From the NCBI GenBank assembly GCA_030683155.1, contig JAUXMV010000045.1:62001-126000 (forward strand): DNA of 64,000 nucleotides, read 5' to 3'. The notes beneath the pieces were generated by a model. The model was not told the origin of the DNA. It ran no database searches and saw only the letters and a program-made list of their open reading frames with translations. A program made the position numbers and the translations under genes. Shown here one piece after another: positions 46,367 through 54,431 of this stretch. Positions within the stretch are counted from its first letter, which is position 1. Each line of letters begins with the position of its first letter. Origin of the DNA: Bacteroidales bacterium. GTDB taxonomy: Bacteria > Bacteroidota > Bacteroidia > Bacteroidales > F082.

Positions 46367-47199
46367 TGTGTAATTTCGGTTTGATTAGGATGTGGTTCAA
46401 GTTCTGTGAAATCAATTTCGGAGCCTAAAACAGAGTGCGGAATCAAATAAACAGCCAGCATAACAAAAGTTGCTACCAAAGGCCATAGGCGGTTTTCAGG
46501 TTTTTTTCTGAGAACAAACCACGCAATCAGCCAGAAAATAAATGCAACGATGGTTTTATTATCTGTTAAGTCATGCCCCCAGGGCCAGCCTGTCCAGTAA
46601 GCATCGAAGGCATATTTTTGAACAATCGGACCAAGAATAAGGCCTCCAAGGAGTAATAAGAACAAGGTTATTGAGGTAAGCTTATAGGTTTGATTTCTTC
46701 TCAGAATAGCTTCAAAACCAGTGCGTATGCTGAAAACCATAGCGAAAAACATGAAAAATATATGAGGAATTAAAACAAAATCCGGTACCACACCTTTGAA
46801 ACGAATTATAACAGGTTCTTCGGTAAGCGGATAAGCTTTTTCGCCATCCATTAACGCAATCTGATATTGGACTTTTCCTGCAGGTGGCTGATTGGGCACG
46901 CCTACATTAATCTTTCCATCTTTCTCCGAAAGCTCCACAGCCGTCCATTCATCATGACTTTTAAAGCGTTTGTACCTGAAGACAGCTTTTATGCCTTCCG
47001 GAACAGCGATTTCTACTGGTGCATCTATGCCGGTATCATGACTTCGCAGGAGTTTGAATTTGACAGTTTCACCTTTGATTTCGACCTTTCCGCGCACAGG
47101 GTAAGTGGGGCCAGTTGTACGTTGATAAATTGCAAGCGTCAGCATCAGAACAACTGACAAAGTCCAAAGTAAAACTGATTTGATGGAATCTTTTTTCAT
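46363..47199 (-). CDS. Conserved-looking membrane protein of unknown function
   Basis: The 278-residue protein has an N-terminal membrane helix (about residues 8-24) and an extracytoplasmic beta-rich domain (about 30-130). About four further helices lie between residues 138 and 262. A loop between two of these helices reads AFDAYWTGWPWGHDLTDNKT, followed by IVAFIFWLIAWFVLRKK. It is rich in Trp and has a His-Asp pair, which faintly recalls the WWD loop of haem-handling CcsA/CcmC proteins. I do not recognise a named family. It is translationally coupled to a rhomboid protease downstream, which could process it or a shared partner. Confidence 0.6.
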   Translation of the reverse strand: MKKDSIKSVLLWTLSVVLMLTLAIYQRTTGPTYPVRGKVEIKGETVKFKLLRSHDTGIDAPVEIAVPEGIKAVFRYKRFKSHDEWTAVELSEKDGKINVGVPNQPPAGKVQYQIALMDGEKAYPLTEEPVIIRFKGVVPDFVLIPHIFFMFFAMVFSIRTGFEAILRRNQTYKLTSITLFLLLLGGLILGPIVQKYAFDAYWTGWPWGHDLTDNKTIVAFIFWLIAWFVLRKKPENRLWPLVATFVMLAVYLIPHSVLGSEIDFTELEPHPNQTEITQ

Positions 47200-47303
47200 A
47201 TCTACCGTTTTAATTATTTATTTCTTTTCTAACTTTTGAAGGAAATCTATAATATCACTTTTCGTGATCGATTTAATTTATTAAATATCAATGATATACA
47301 TGA

Positions 47304-50282
47304 TTACTTCATTGCTGTATTGGTTTTAAGGGCTTGATAAAACAAGTCATGAATCTTGGATCTGATATTCATTTTTGCAAGCAGGTTGTCCTTGGCGTCA
47401 GGGAAAACACGGTTTGAGAGGAAAACCAAAACAAGTTTGTTCGCCGGATCGGCATAAGCAAAAGTGCCTGTAAAACCTGTATGTCCAAAACATTGCATTG
47501 AAGCTGAATCAGCCATCGACCGGCCTTTATCGGTTTTATTCAATGGAGGCTTATCGAACCCGATTCCACGCCGATTTTGTTTATCTGCAAAATGTGCCGT
47601 ATTAAAGTATTTAACTGTTTCAGGTTTAATGTATTGAACACCGTTGATATTGCCCTCATTGAGAAGCATCTGCATTATTTTGGCAACATCCATTGCATTG
47701 CCAAACAAACCGGCATGTCCTGAAATGCCTCCCATTAAGGCGGCTCCCTGATCATGTACTGTACCTCTTAAAAGTTGCTTGCGAAATGCAATGTCATTTT
47801 CAGTTGGAGCTATTTGTGCTTCCGGGAAGTGGAAAAGTGGTCTGAAAGCCAGATATTTTAAACCAAGTGGCCTATAGAATTGTCTTTGCAGGTAGATGTC
47901 AAACTCTTCATTTGTTACAAGTGAAACGATCTCAGGAATAAAGTAAAATCCCAGATCACTGTAACGGTATTCTTTTGTTTTCAGCTTGCTTTTGACAATT
48001 TCATCAAAAAGCTTGTGTTTGTATGCCCTGTTTATATAAAGGTCTTTGGCAACTCTTAATGGAAACTCAGGACTCATGGAATTGCTGTAGATTTTGGGGT
48101 CAAAACCATCTTTATTTAATGTTTTGAGATAATAAGCAATCCAACCGTCAAATCCGGATTGGTGCGTTAAAATGTCGATAAGTTTGATGTCTGCCTTATC
48201 TGTTTTTCTCATGTAAGGGAAAAAATAACCAAGATTTGCATTTAGTGAAACAAGACTGTCTTCATAGAGTTTCATCATCGCCAATGTTGATCCCAGCACC
48301 TTTGTTAAAGAGGCAAGATCGTAGATGGTTGTGTCTGTTACAGGATCAGTTTTTTCGTAGGTAAGATGTCCAAAAGACTTAATATAAATCAGATTTCCAT
48401 CATGTAAAGCTACGATTTGACAACCGGGATAAGCTTTTTTCTGTATCCCATCAAGTGCAATTGAATCAATCTTTCTTATAAATTTTTCGCTGAGGACATT
48501 TTGAAATGTGGGTTCGAAAAAATCAGGTATTACAGTCTCAGTTTCGTAAATTGTGGCTGAGGCTGTGATGCCATGCCCTGCTGGAAAACCGGTTTTCAAA
48601 GTAACCGGAAGCTTTCCTGAGGCTTGCTTTTTTCCTAAAAGGATTTCTGAAACTGCTTTCACAGCATCTTGCCGATCTTGATAACCTATCACAATTGCCT
48701 TGTAGTTTTCGTTGATCTTTAAAAAATCCAGTGCATAGGGTGAAGCAAAAACATTCAATATTAGCGACTTGCTCTTTGAAAGCTCATTGAGGAAAGCGAT
48801 TGCAGCATCTTCAATACCAAATTTTCTGTTTGCCAGTATATTGGTGTTTTGAATATTTACGATGATTTTGTCAAAGCTCTTCAGCTGATTTTGCAAGCTG
48901 GAAATCTGTTCTTTTGTTGCATTTTTGTTGAGTTGAAATGTTGTGGTTTTAAATCCGGCTTCAGAAAGAATTCCATTCATGGATGAGGCTTTTTCAGAAC
49001 CGATCGTAAGCAATGCCCATTTCAAATTGTCTTTTTGCAAAGGGATGGAGCCATCATCATTTTTTACGATTGTAATGGCTTCAGCAATAAGCTTGTCCGC
49101 AAGATTTTTATATTCCTGCTTGTTAAGGTCAGCATTCAGTTGCTCAATAAATGAAGGCCTGTATGCATTGAGGCCAGCTCTGTATTTATATCTCAGCACT
49201 TTTCGGCAACTTTCTTCAAGACGGCTTTCGGGAAGTTCACCTTTTTCGATGGCAGTTTTAATCATTTCAATAGCCAACGGCACATTTTCGGGCAGCAGAA
49301 GGATATCATTTCCTGCCTTTAAAGCCAGAAGTTCAATTGTTCCGGGGGGATGAACGGAGGTAACACCTTTCATATCAAGTCCATCGGTAACAATAAGTCC
49401 TTTAAAGCCTAATTCATTTTTCAATAAATCGGTCACAACTTTTTCAGAAAGTGTCGAGGGTGTATTTGGTTTACTATCAAGAGATGGGATGTCAAGATGT
49501 GCAATCATAATGCCATCAACGCCGTCATCTATGATTTTCTTAAAAGGGTTAAGTTCTGTTGAATCGAGATGACTCCTCGAATGCAGAATAACCGGCAAGG
49601 TGTAATGGGAGTCATTTTGCGTATCGCCATGACCAGGAAAATGCTTGGCCGTGGCAATAACTCCTCCTGCCTTTAATCCCCGCGCGTAGGCAATTCCTTT
49701 GCTTGAAACTATTTCAGGTGTATCGCCAAAACTACGCATCCCAATTACGGGGTTTGCAGGGTTGTTGTTTACATCAACCACTGGTGCAAAGTTGATGTGA
49801 ATACCCATTCGCTGGCATTGTTCCGCAATCTGTCGTCCCATTTCAAAAATCAGGTTATCGTTTTCAATGGCGCCCAGCGTCATTTGCAAAGGGTAGGAAA
49901 CAGTTCCTGAAAGCCGCATAGATAATCCCCATTCTGCATCGATACTAATGAAAAGCGGTGTTTTCGAAAGTTGCTGCCAACGGTTTGTCTGAATTAATTG
50001 CTGTTCGGGCTTACCTTTAAAGAAAGTTACACCTCCAATATTGTATTTTTTAATATATTCATCAATCTGTGAATCATATGCATTATCCGGCTGATTGGCT
50101 CTGACAACCATCAGTTGTGCGATCCTTTCTGCTGTGCCAAGACTATTGTAAACCGAGTCAACCCAACGATTCTCAAGCTCAGAGCCCGGCAATTGCCGTT
50201 GGGAAAAACTTTCAACGGGTATAAAAATGAATGTGAACAGAATAATGAGAGCCGAGAGAAGGAGTTTCGATTTATTAAACAT
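47304..50282 (-). CDS. GH3 beta-N-acetylhexosaminidase fused to a serine beta-lactamase-type domain
   Basis: The ATG at 50282 starts a 992-residue secreted protein with a clear signal peptide (to VESFSQ). The N-terminal GH3 domain (about 40-380) has the NagZ signature KHFPGHGDTQNDSHYTLP, where the Asp-His pair acts in catalysis, plus VTDGLDMKGV. A GH3 C-terminal domain follows. The last ~370 residues are a class C beta-lactamase/DD-peptidase-like domain with SLTK (SxxK), YSD in place of YxN, and HTGFTG in place of KTG. Similar fusions are common in Bacteroidota. The likely job is removal of GlcNAc from peptidoglycan fragments and trimming or binding of peptides, outside the cytoplasm. Confidence 0.87.
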   Translation of the reverse strand: MFNKSKLLLSALIILFTFIFIPVESFSQRQLPGSELENRWVDSVYNSLGTAERIAQLMVVRANQPDNAYDSQIDEYIKKYNIGGVTFFKGKPEQQLIQTNRWQQLSKTPLFISIDAEWGLSMRLSGTVSYPLQMTLGAIENDNLIFEMGRQIAEQCQRMGIHINFAPVVDVNNNPANPVIGMRSFGDTPEIVSSKGIAYARGLKAGGVIATAKHFPGHGDTQNDSHYTLPVILHSRSHLDSTELNPFKKIIDDGVDGIMIAHLDIPSLDSKPNTPSTLSEKVVTDLLKNELGFKGLIVTDGLDMKGVTSVHPPGTIELLALKAGNDILLLPENVPLAIEMIKTAIEKGELPESRLEESCRKVLRYKYRAGLNAYRPSFIEQLNADLNKQEYKNLADKLIAEAITIVKNDDGSIPLQKDNLKWALLTIGSEKASSMNGILSEAGFKTTTFQLNKNATKEQISSLQNQLKSFDKIIVNIQNTNILANRKFGIEDAAIAFLNELSKSKSLILNVFASPYALDFLKINENYKAIVIGYQDRQDAVKAVSEILLGKKQASGKLPVTLKTGFPAGHGITASATIYETETVIPDFFEPTFQNVLSEKFIRKIDSIALDGIQKKAYPGCQIVALHDGNLIYIKSFGHLTYEKTDPVTDTTIYDLASLTKVLGSTLAMMKLYEDSLVSLNANLGYFFPYMRKTDKADIKLIDILTHQSGFDGWIAYYLKTLNKDGFDPKIYSNSMSPEFPLRVAKDLYINRAYKHKLFDEIVKSKLKTKEYRYSDLGFYFIPEIVSLVTNEEFDIYLQRQFYRPLGLKYLAFRPLFHFPEAQIAPTENDIAFRKQLLRGTVHDQGAALMGGISGHAGLFGNAMDVAKIMQMLLNEGNINGVQYIKPETVKYFNTAHFADKQNRRGIGFDKPPLNKTDKGRSMADSASMQCFGHTGFTGTFAYADPANKLVLVFLSNRVFPDAKDNLLAKMNIRSKIHDLFYQALKTNTAMK

Positions 50283-50304
50283 AAAAGTTTTCTTTTTCAA
50301 TTGC

Positions 50305-50312
50305 CAAAAATA
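50305..50312 (-). promoter_or_regulatory. Minus-7 element TATTTTTG for the GH3 fusion gene
   Basis: TATTTTTG on the minus strand lies 22 bases before the ATG at 50282. It falls after the longer in-frame ATG (50336), which supports the shorter start with its signal peptide. Confidence 0.5.
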
Positions 50313-50469
50313 GTGAATCCCATGTTTGTGGGACATTTGAGATATGTTAAAAATATGATACTTTGCACCATTGCTTTTTAAGTTAGAAGAAGTTGTAGTT
50401 GATTAAAAATTAAGTTGTTATGACCAAAGTCTACCAAAACCAATGCAATAATGCTTTGTTGTATACCTG

Positions 50470-51888
50470 TTATTTCAATTTATAGACTGCTTTTAACTCT
50501 GCCATACCTGAAGGTTTGGATTGAATTTTCTTATCCGCATCAAGTAGAAAGAGGGTAGGAGTTCCGTAAATCATGTAGGATTCAACGATTGGACTTTCCC
50601 AGCCTTTGCCATCTGTGATATGAATCCAGTCGAGTTCTCCTTGTTCTATCAGACTTTTTAAAGTGCTGCTATTCGGACTCATAATGATGGAAACGATTGT
50701 CACTTCCGGGTTTTCTTTACCGAACTGTTTCAATTCTGGTAAAAGTTCAAGACAGTGAGGACATGTTATTGACCAAAAAACAAGAATTGTTTTCTGGCTT
50801 TCAAGTTTTTTAAGATCAAATGGCTTTCCTTCAATATCAACCGAAACAATGTCAGGAGCAGCTGATCCAGTGATAATTTTTCGATGAGGACCTACAATCT
50901 GCTCAATTTGCATCAGTGTTTCCACATCCATGCAATCGCTGTTCAAGTGCGGCAAAGTGCTTAAATAATCGCTTACCCCTGTAAGTCCCATTTGATAAAA
51001 ACCTTCAATAAAGAATTCAATGACAAATAAGTACATTTTGTTCTCCACTGATGCAAGCTTTAATATTTCATCAAGACCGCGGATGAATTCGAGCTGAAGC
51101 TCGGGCATACTCATATTTGGTCGTTGGTGAAGCGACAAGAAATCAATCATTTTACGTGATAAAATATCTGACTGAATTAATAAGGTGTCAGAAAAATCAG
51201 TTTCAGCAAAAAAACGCTTTTTGAGTAAGGCTCTTTGTTCATCAAAGCTTAAATCAGTATCTATTATTGGTGATAAATCTGTTCGGATAAACCTCGCGGC
51301 CATTGTTTCAGGGTGGCTTGAGATGATTTTATTCGCTTTTTCGTGTAAACTTACCTGAAGTTTATTGTATTCTTCCTTTGTCTGCAGGTAAAAAAGCTCA
51401 TCTTGAGGATATTGCTGCATGATTGGTTTCAGAAGATCCTGCATATACTGTGTTTTGCTCTTCAAAATAAAATATTCATACCAAAGCTGATTTTCTTTAG
51501 ATTGAACAAATTCAACGACAGAAGCGTCATCAACACCACCTGAAACAAGACGAATATCTTCGTTGTTGTACAAAATCCGGATCGAATTCCCTTCAGCAGT
51601 TCTTAAAAGGTACATTCCCGGAATAAGTTTCCAGCGTGGAATGATACTGAAATGCCCTTCATTGTTGGTTCTGACAGAATCTATTGCCAGTTTCTGGTCG
51701 CCTCTTATCATTAAGAGATTGATGGTCTTATTGTTGTAACCATGTATGGTTCCGGAAATTGAATTTTGAGACCATGTTGTGTTTGAGGTGATAAGCAGGC
51801 ATGCGAGAAAAGCAATTGCAATGAATTTTTGTATTAATAAGACCTTTCGTTGAATCTTGTAACTCATATTGATCTGGTATTGCTGCAT
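50470..51888 (-). CDS. Secreted TlpA-like thioredoxin with long N-terminal domain
   Basis: The 472-residue exported protein begins with a signal peptide (to TTWSQ). A DUF4369-like beta domain (about 45-125) follows, then a helical middle region and a C-terminal TlpA/ResA-type thioredoxin domain with CPHC in FWSITCPHCLELLPEL and cis-Pro in YGTPTLFLLD. This layout is typical of Bacteroidota periplasmic thiol oxidoreductases. The electron donor and client are unknown. An ATG seven codons downstream (51867) would also serve. It is a single gene, divergent from the pheA operon. Confidence 0.85.
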   Translation of the reverse strand: MQQYQINMSYKIQRKVLLIQKFIAIAFLACLLITSNTTWSQNSISGTIHGYNNKTINLLMIRGDQKLAIDSVRTNNEGHFSIIPRWKLIPGMYLLRTAEGNSIRILYNNEDIRLVSGGVDDASVVEFVQSKENQLWYEYFILKSKTQYMQDLLKPIMQQYPQDELFYLQTKEEYNKLQVSLHEKANKIISSHPETMAARFIRTDLSPIIDTDLSFDEQRALLKKRFFAETDFSDTLLIQSDILSRKMIDFLSLHQRPNMSMPELQLEFIRGLDEILKLASVENKMYLFVIEFFIEGFYQMGLTGVSDYLSTLPHLNSDCMDVETLMQIEQIVGPHRKIITGSAAPDIVSVDIEGKPFDLKKLESQKTILVFWSITCPHCLELLPELKQFGKENPEVTIVSIIMSPNSSTLKSLIEQGELDWIHITDGKGWESPIVESYMIYGTPTLFLLDADKKIQSKPSGMAELKAVYKLK

Positions 51889-52125
51889 TATTAGACTTTA
51901 AAAAAGTTGATTGAATATTTTGCGAAAATACTCAAAACATTTGAAAGCAAAATAGGCACTGACTCGCCATTAACATTAGTTTTCAAGCCTGATGTGAAAT
52001 CGTTTTATCAGGGTTATAATTCTGAAAATTGCTTAAATAAGCATCAGATTACCTGTTTTTCTTTGTATGTAAAGCACATCCTGTCAAACACATAGAAATT
52101 ATTTTAGAAATTATACATTTTTTCC
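51889..52125. other. Divergent region between the TlpA-like gene and the pheA operon
   Basis: AT-rich sequence with no gene. It must hold the promoter of the TlpA-like gene on the minus strand, but no clean TAnnTTTG was found. The pheA operon promoter begins at its right edge. Confidence 0.4.
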
Positions 52126-52157
52126 TTGCAATGTATTTATAAAACATCCTACTTTTG
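52126..52157 (+). promoter_or_regulatory. Promoter of the phenylalanine/tyrosine operon
   Basis: TTG (52126-52128) and TACTTTTG (52150-52157), 21 bases apart, match the Bacteroidota promoter consensus. Transcription would start near 52163-52165, about 15 bases before the leader-peptide ATG. Confidence 0.65.
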
Positions 52158-52177
52158 GCGGCGTAAATCATATAACA

Positions 52178-52252
52178 ATGAACACTCAAACCTCCTTTTA
52201 TTATTATTTCTTTTTTGGAAGCGTAAGCAAAGGGGGAGGATCGTGTGTTTAG
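52178..52252 (+). CDS. Phe/Tyr-rich leader peptide of the pheA operon
   Basis: A 24-codon reading frame starting ATG AAC ACT and ending TAG encodes seven consecutive aromatic codons, FYYYFFF, at 52196-52216 (four Phe, three Tyr). It lies between a consensus promoter and a strong terminator upstream of four genes of Phe/Tyr synthesis. This is the classical arrangement of a ribosome-sensed leader peptide: shortage of charged Phe- or Tyr-tRNA would stall the ribosome on these codons. The peptide itself probably has no other role. The open frame is too short for normal gene finding. Confidence 0.85.
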   Translation: MNTQTSFYYYFFFGSVSKGGGSCV

Positions 52253-52293
52253 CTGACATGAAAAACACAAAAAGAAATTGCGAATCCTGCCCC
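52191..52293 (+). promoter_or_regulatory. Attenuator pairing elements (regions 1, 2 and 3)
   Basis: Region 1, CCTCC (52191-52195), can pair with GGAGG (52235-52239). Region 2, GGGGGAGGAT (52232-52241), can instead pair with region 3, ATCCTGCCCC (52284-52293), with nine of ten matches. Region 3 contains most of the 5' arm of the terminator. A ribosome stalled on the aromatic codons covers region 1 and frees region 2 to pair with region 3, which blocks the terminator. A ribosome that reaches the stop codon covers region 2 and lets the terminator form. Confidence 0.75.
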
Positions 52294-52312
52294 AAAGGCA
52301 GGATTTTTTTTT
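52283..52312 (+). terminator. Attenuator terminator before pheA
   Basis: A perfect 9-base-pair stem, AATCCTGCC (52283-52291) with GGCAGGATT (52297-52305), has a 5-base loop and nine Ts (52304-52312). It sits 18 bases before the pheA ATG, inside the operon leader rather than at an operon end. Confidence 0.88.
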
Positions 52313-52330
52313 GACATTATTTTTTCTAAA

Positions 52331-53221
52331 ATGAATGATATTATGATACAAGTTTTCATACAAGGATTTGAGGGTTCGAACCATGATCTGGCAGCACGTG
52401 AATATTTTGGACATCTTCCGATTAAAGTTTTGCCGTGCATGACTTTCAGAGAATTGTTCGATAAACTATCTGAAAGCCCTTCCATGTTTGGACTGGTTGC
52501 AATGGAAAATACTTTGGCCGGCAGCCTTTTGGCCAATTACAACCTTATGCGTAAAAGTGGTATGAGGATCCTAGGAGAACATAAAATGAAAATTTCGCAT
52601 CAGTTGCTTGCTTTGCCGGGACAAAATTTGAGTGATCTCAGTGAGGTACACTCGCATCCGATGGCTCTGGCTCAATGTGAAGATTTTCTTTTGAAACACC
52701 CTCATTTAAAGTTGATTGAAACTGAAGATACTGCATTAAGTGCTAAAATGATTCGAAAGGAGTCAAGAAAAAGAATTGCAGCCATTGCAAGTAGCCTCGC
52801 AGGACAATTATTTGAACTTGAAACACTTGCATCTGATATTGAATCCAATCCACATAATTTCACCAGATTTTTATTGGTTGGACATGCAGAGCAAACGCAT
52901 TCAGGATTGTTGCCTTTGATAGAAAACATTAACAAATCATCATTGGTTTTTTCCTTGCCTCACGAGTCGGGAAGTTTGTCAAGGGTGTTGAGTGTTTTAG
53001 CTTTTTATGGTGTGAGTCTTACAAAAATTCAATCTCTTCCTGTAATCGGAAAAGAATGGGAGTACCTTTTTTATATAGATCTTGGTTTTTCCGACTATCA
53101 CCGTTATCGGCAATCCCTTGATGCAATCCGACCGCTTTCGATAGGACTTGAAGTGTTGGGTGAATATGAAACCCACGAATCAAGAACAATGAATGCCATC
53201 CCTGCAAAAATTGCAATATGA
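52331..53221 (+). CDS. pheA: Prephenate dehydratase
   Basis: The 296-residue enzyme converts prephenate to phenylpyruvate. It has the periplasmic-binding-like catalytic domain with IQGFEGSNHDLAA at the start, VAMENTLAGSL, SHPMALAQCEDFL and the catalytic Thr in NFTRFLLVG (TRF). A C-terminal ACT domain (about 200-285) carries HESGSLSRVLSVLAFYGVSLTKIQS, which normally binds Phe for feedback control; the usual ESRP motif reads QSLP here, so inhibition may differ. An ATG four codons in is possible. It is first in a four-gene operon behind the attenuator. Confidence 0.93.
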   Translation: MNDIMIQVFIQGFEGSNHDLAAREYFGHLPIKVLPCMTFRELFDKLSESPSMFGLVAMENTLAGSLLANYNLMRKSGMRILGEHKMKISHQLLALPGQNLSDLSEVHSHPMALAQCEDFLLKHPHLKLIETEDTALSAKMIRKESRKRIAAIASSLAGQLFELETLASDIESNPHNFTRFLLVGHAEQTHSGLLPLIENINKSSLVFSLPHESGSLSRVLSVLAFYGVSLTKIQSLPVIGKEWEYLFYIDLGFSDYHRYRQSLDAIRPLSIGLEVLGEYETHESRTMNAIPAKIAI

Positions 53222-54414
53222 GAAAAACTGACATAGAAAGGCCAAAGGTCATTTTGCCTGCAACGCGCATCGAATCGGTGAATGAGTATTACTTTTCTCA
53301 GAAACTACAGCAAATCAGTTCAATGCGATCTGAAGGAGTCGATGTAATCAATCTAGGAATTGGAAGTCCCGATCTTCCACCGGCACCTGAGGTGATAGCA
53401 GCTTTACAAACATCGGCTATAATTCCGGAACATCACGGATACCAAAGTTACAGGGGAACCGATGCTTTGCGAAATGCATACGCCGACTGGTATAAACACT
53501 ATTTTGAAGTTGATTTGAATCCATCAAATGAAATTATTCCATTGATGGGCTCTAAAGAAGGCATCATGCATATTTCTATGGCTTTTTTGAATCCGGGTGA
53601 TAAAGTACTGATTCCAGATCCCGGCTATCCAACATATGCTGCTGCAGCAAGGCTTACAGGTGCTGAACCCATTTTTTATGACTTGAATGAAGACACAGGA
53701 TGGATTCCGGATTTGTTTCAAATAGAGAAAAATGGACTTAATGGCGTCAAAATGATGTGGGTCAATTATCCTCAGATGCCTTCAGGTGCTGTTTGCAACA
53801 AAGACTTTTTTGAAGGATTAATCACTTTCGGAAAGCAGCATAATATTTTAATCTGTAATGACAATCCCTATGCATTTATTCTTAACGATCATCCTATGAG
53901 TCTTTTATCTGTGAAAGGCAGCAAGGACATCGCAATTGAATTGAACTCATTGAGCAAGTCACATAATATGGCAGGCTGGCGTATGGGCATGGCGGCAACA
54001 AATGCGGTTTTTGCCAACCATATATTAAAGGTGAAAAGCAACATGGATTCAGGAATGTTCAAGCCGCTACAGGATGCTGCTGTTGTGGCGCTATCGCTGG
54101 GTTCAGACTGGTATAAAAGCGTGAATAAAATTTATGATGAGCGCAGAAGCATTGTCCGGGAAATATTTGATACTTTGAAATGCAGTTACAGCAGAAACCA
54201 GGCTGGCTTGTTTGTTTGGGCAAAAATTCCTGATGATTATGCTGATGCTGAAGCACTTTCGGAAATAATTTTAGAGGAAAGCGGAGTGTTTTTTACGCCT
54301 GGCCATGTTTTTGGAGAGAATGGCAAAATGTATCTCCGAAGTTCATTGTGTGCCCCCGAAAGCAGAATTAAAGAAGCTTTGCTAAGACTCAAAAATATAA
54401 ACTTCAAATCCTAA
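53218..54414 (+). CDS. PLP-dependent class I/II aminotransferase
   Basis: The 398-residue fold-type I aminotransferase has NLGIGSPDLPP near the start, the phosphate/PLP segment NDNPYAFIL, and the Schiff-base Lys in SLSKSHNMAGWRMGM. It overlaps pheA by four bases (ATGA). Its place between prephenate dehydratase and DAHP synthase suggests that it makes Phe and Tyr from phenylpyruvate and 4-hydroxyphenylpyruvate. The sequence alone resembles LL-diaminopimelate or aspartate aminotransferases, so specificity is inferred from context. Confidence 0.88.
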   Translation: MRKTDIERPKVILPATRIESVNEYYFSQKLQQISSMRSEGVDVINLGIGSPDLPPAPEVIAALQTSAIIPEHHGYQSYRGTDALRNAYADWYKHYFEVDLNPSNEIIPLMGSKEGIMHISMAFLNPGDKVLIPDPGYPTYAAAARLTGAEPIFYDLNEDTGWIPDLFQIEKNGLNGVKMMWVNYPQMPSGAVCNKDFFEGLITFGKQHNILICNDNPYAFILNDHPMSLLSVKGSKDIAIELNSLSKSHNMAGWRMGMAATNAVFANHILKVKSNMDSGMFKPLQDAAVVALSLGSDWYKSVNKIYDERRSIVREIFDTLKCSYSRNQAGLFVWAKIPDDYADAEALSEIILEESGVFFTPGHVFGENGKMYLRSSLCAPESRIKEALLRLKNINFKS

Positions 54415-54431
54415 CTACAAAAACTATTAAA

